From assembly GCA_003024985.2 (NCBI GenBank), contig PXIH01S0010583.1: 17,753 nucleotides of DNA; one strand, written 5' to 3'. A program made the position numbers and the translations under genes. How positions within the stretch are numbered: position 1 is the first letter of the stretch; every line of letters starts with the position of its first letter. The DNA comes from Euperipatoides rowelli. Lineage: Eukaryota; Onychophora; Udeonychophora; Euonychophora; Peripatopsidae. Shown here one piece after another: positions 17,447 through 17,753 of this stretch. Under the pieces are notes generated by a model that searched no databases, was not told the origin of the DNA, and was given only the letters and a program-made list of their open reading frames with translations.

Positions 17447-17559
17447 GTAAACCATTGAGTTTTGGCGCAATATTTGGTTAGTCTATCCGCCATATTTGTT
17501 GAGCAAGTTTTTTTTTATACTTTCTGCGGAGTCTGTTTTAATTTGTTGAAAAAGAAAAA

Positions 17560-17753
17560 ATGAGTATAGCAGGGCAATTGCAAGTGTTCAATTGCGGGTC
17601 AGATGACATAGAAATATTTGCAGATAAATTGGAGCAATATTTCATAGTCAAGGAAGTGGAAGTCAACGACCCGAGATGCACCGCTTTGTTGCTAACAAGC
17701 ATTAGCAATAATATGTACAGTCTACTGCAAGATTTGTGTTTTCCGATGAAGGC
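17560..17753 (+). CDS. gag: Gypsy 3 gag, N-terminal part (runs off the window)
   Basis: Starting at the ATG 17560, preceded by an A-rich run, 64 codons remain open to the window end. MSIAGQLQVFNCGSDDIEIF leads into ADKLEQYF, then ALLLTSISNNMYSLLQDLCF and P. This matches the gypsy gag start: F..G.D....+.++LEQ+F, then R...LL..I....Y.LL.DL..P. There are no stops in the visible part, unlike the other two gag genes here, so this may be the youngest or most intact element. The rest lies outside the window. Confidence 0.88.
   Translation, partial: MSIAGQLQVFNCGSDDIEIFADKLEQYFIVKEVEVNDPRCTALLLTSISNNMYSLLQDLCFPMK

Noticed and set aside
1-17753. CRISPR array, tRNA, rRNA or bacterial operon
   Set aside because: No regularly spaced repeats, no cloverleaf or rRNA sequence was noticed, and all recognisable coding remnants are eukaryotic retroelements or host-like pseudogenes.

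Overview
The window looks like AT-rich animal nuclear DNA, most likely from an arthropod and possibly a chelicerate. It is a graveyard of transposable elements with no intact host gene. The evidence for an animal is Ty1/copia and Ty3/gypsy elements of the types common in arthropods, two LINE tails, AATAAA-bearing LTRs, and decayed pieces of two host-like genes: a ZNFX1-type helicase, and a protein resembling large repeated families I associate with spiders. The chelicerate suggestion rests on remembered sequence style, not on a search.

Layout: (1) 255-2182 and beyond is a dead copia element: a 42-bp 5' LTR stump fused to the end of protease, no integrase, a mutated RT and RNase H, then a polypurine tract and 3' LTR. 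(2) 2847-3068 on the minus strand is a LINE reverse-transcriptase tail. (3) 3568-6900 has no recognised gene; it holds two short unrecognised ORFs, a hairpin and a tandem duplication (unit B) carrying a coiled-coil reading frame. (4) 7105-8373 and 11830-13040 are two copies of a roughly 1.2-kb unit (unit A): a pyrimidine-rich simple repeat followed by an AATAAA-bearing stretch and a broken gag-like frame. (5) Between them sits a structurally complete gypsy element (8381-11824) with 272-bp LTRs, a perfect 5-bp target duplication CTACT, primer-binding site, gag, protease, integrase and polypurine tract. It lacks RT and RNase H, and its 3' LTR carries a 278-bp 5'-truncated LINE. (6) 13350-13868 is a second gypsy fragment (primer-binding site plus gag). 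(7) 14727-16219 is a second copia remnant: protease tail, 3' tail, polypurine tract and LTR. About 0.75 kb of degenerate ZNFX1-like helicase sequence lies between its coding fragments. (8) 16223-17211 is a pseudogene fragment of the spider-like family, cut at both ends by LTRs. (9) 17214-17753 is the 5' end of a third gypsy element (LTR, primer-binding site, intact gag start) running off the window.

No working pathway or operon is present. The biology is successive insertion, nesting, internal deletion and tandem duplication, whose relative order can be partly read from the junctions. I found no clearly new functional system. The most interesting items are the helicase fragment inside copia remains, the unidentified tandem units A and B, and the host-family fragment sandwiched between LTRs.
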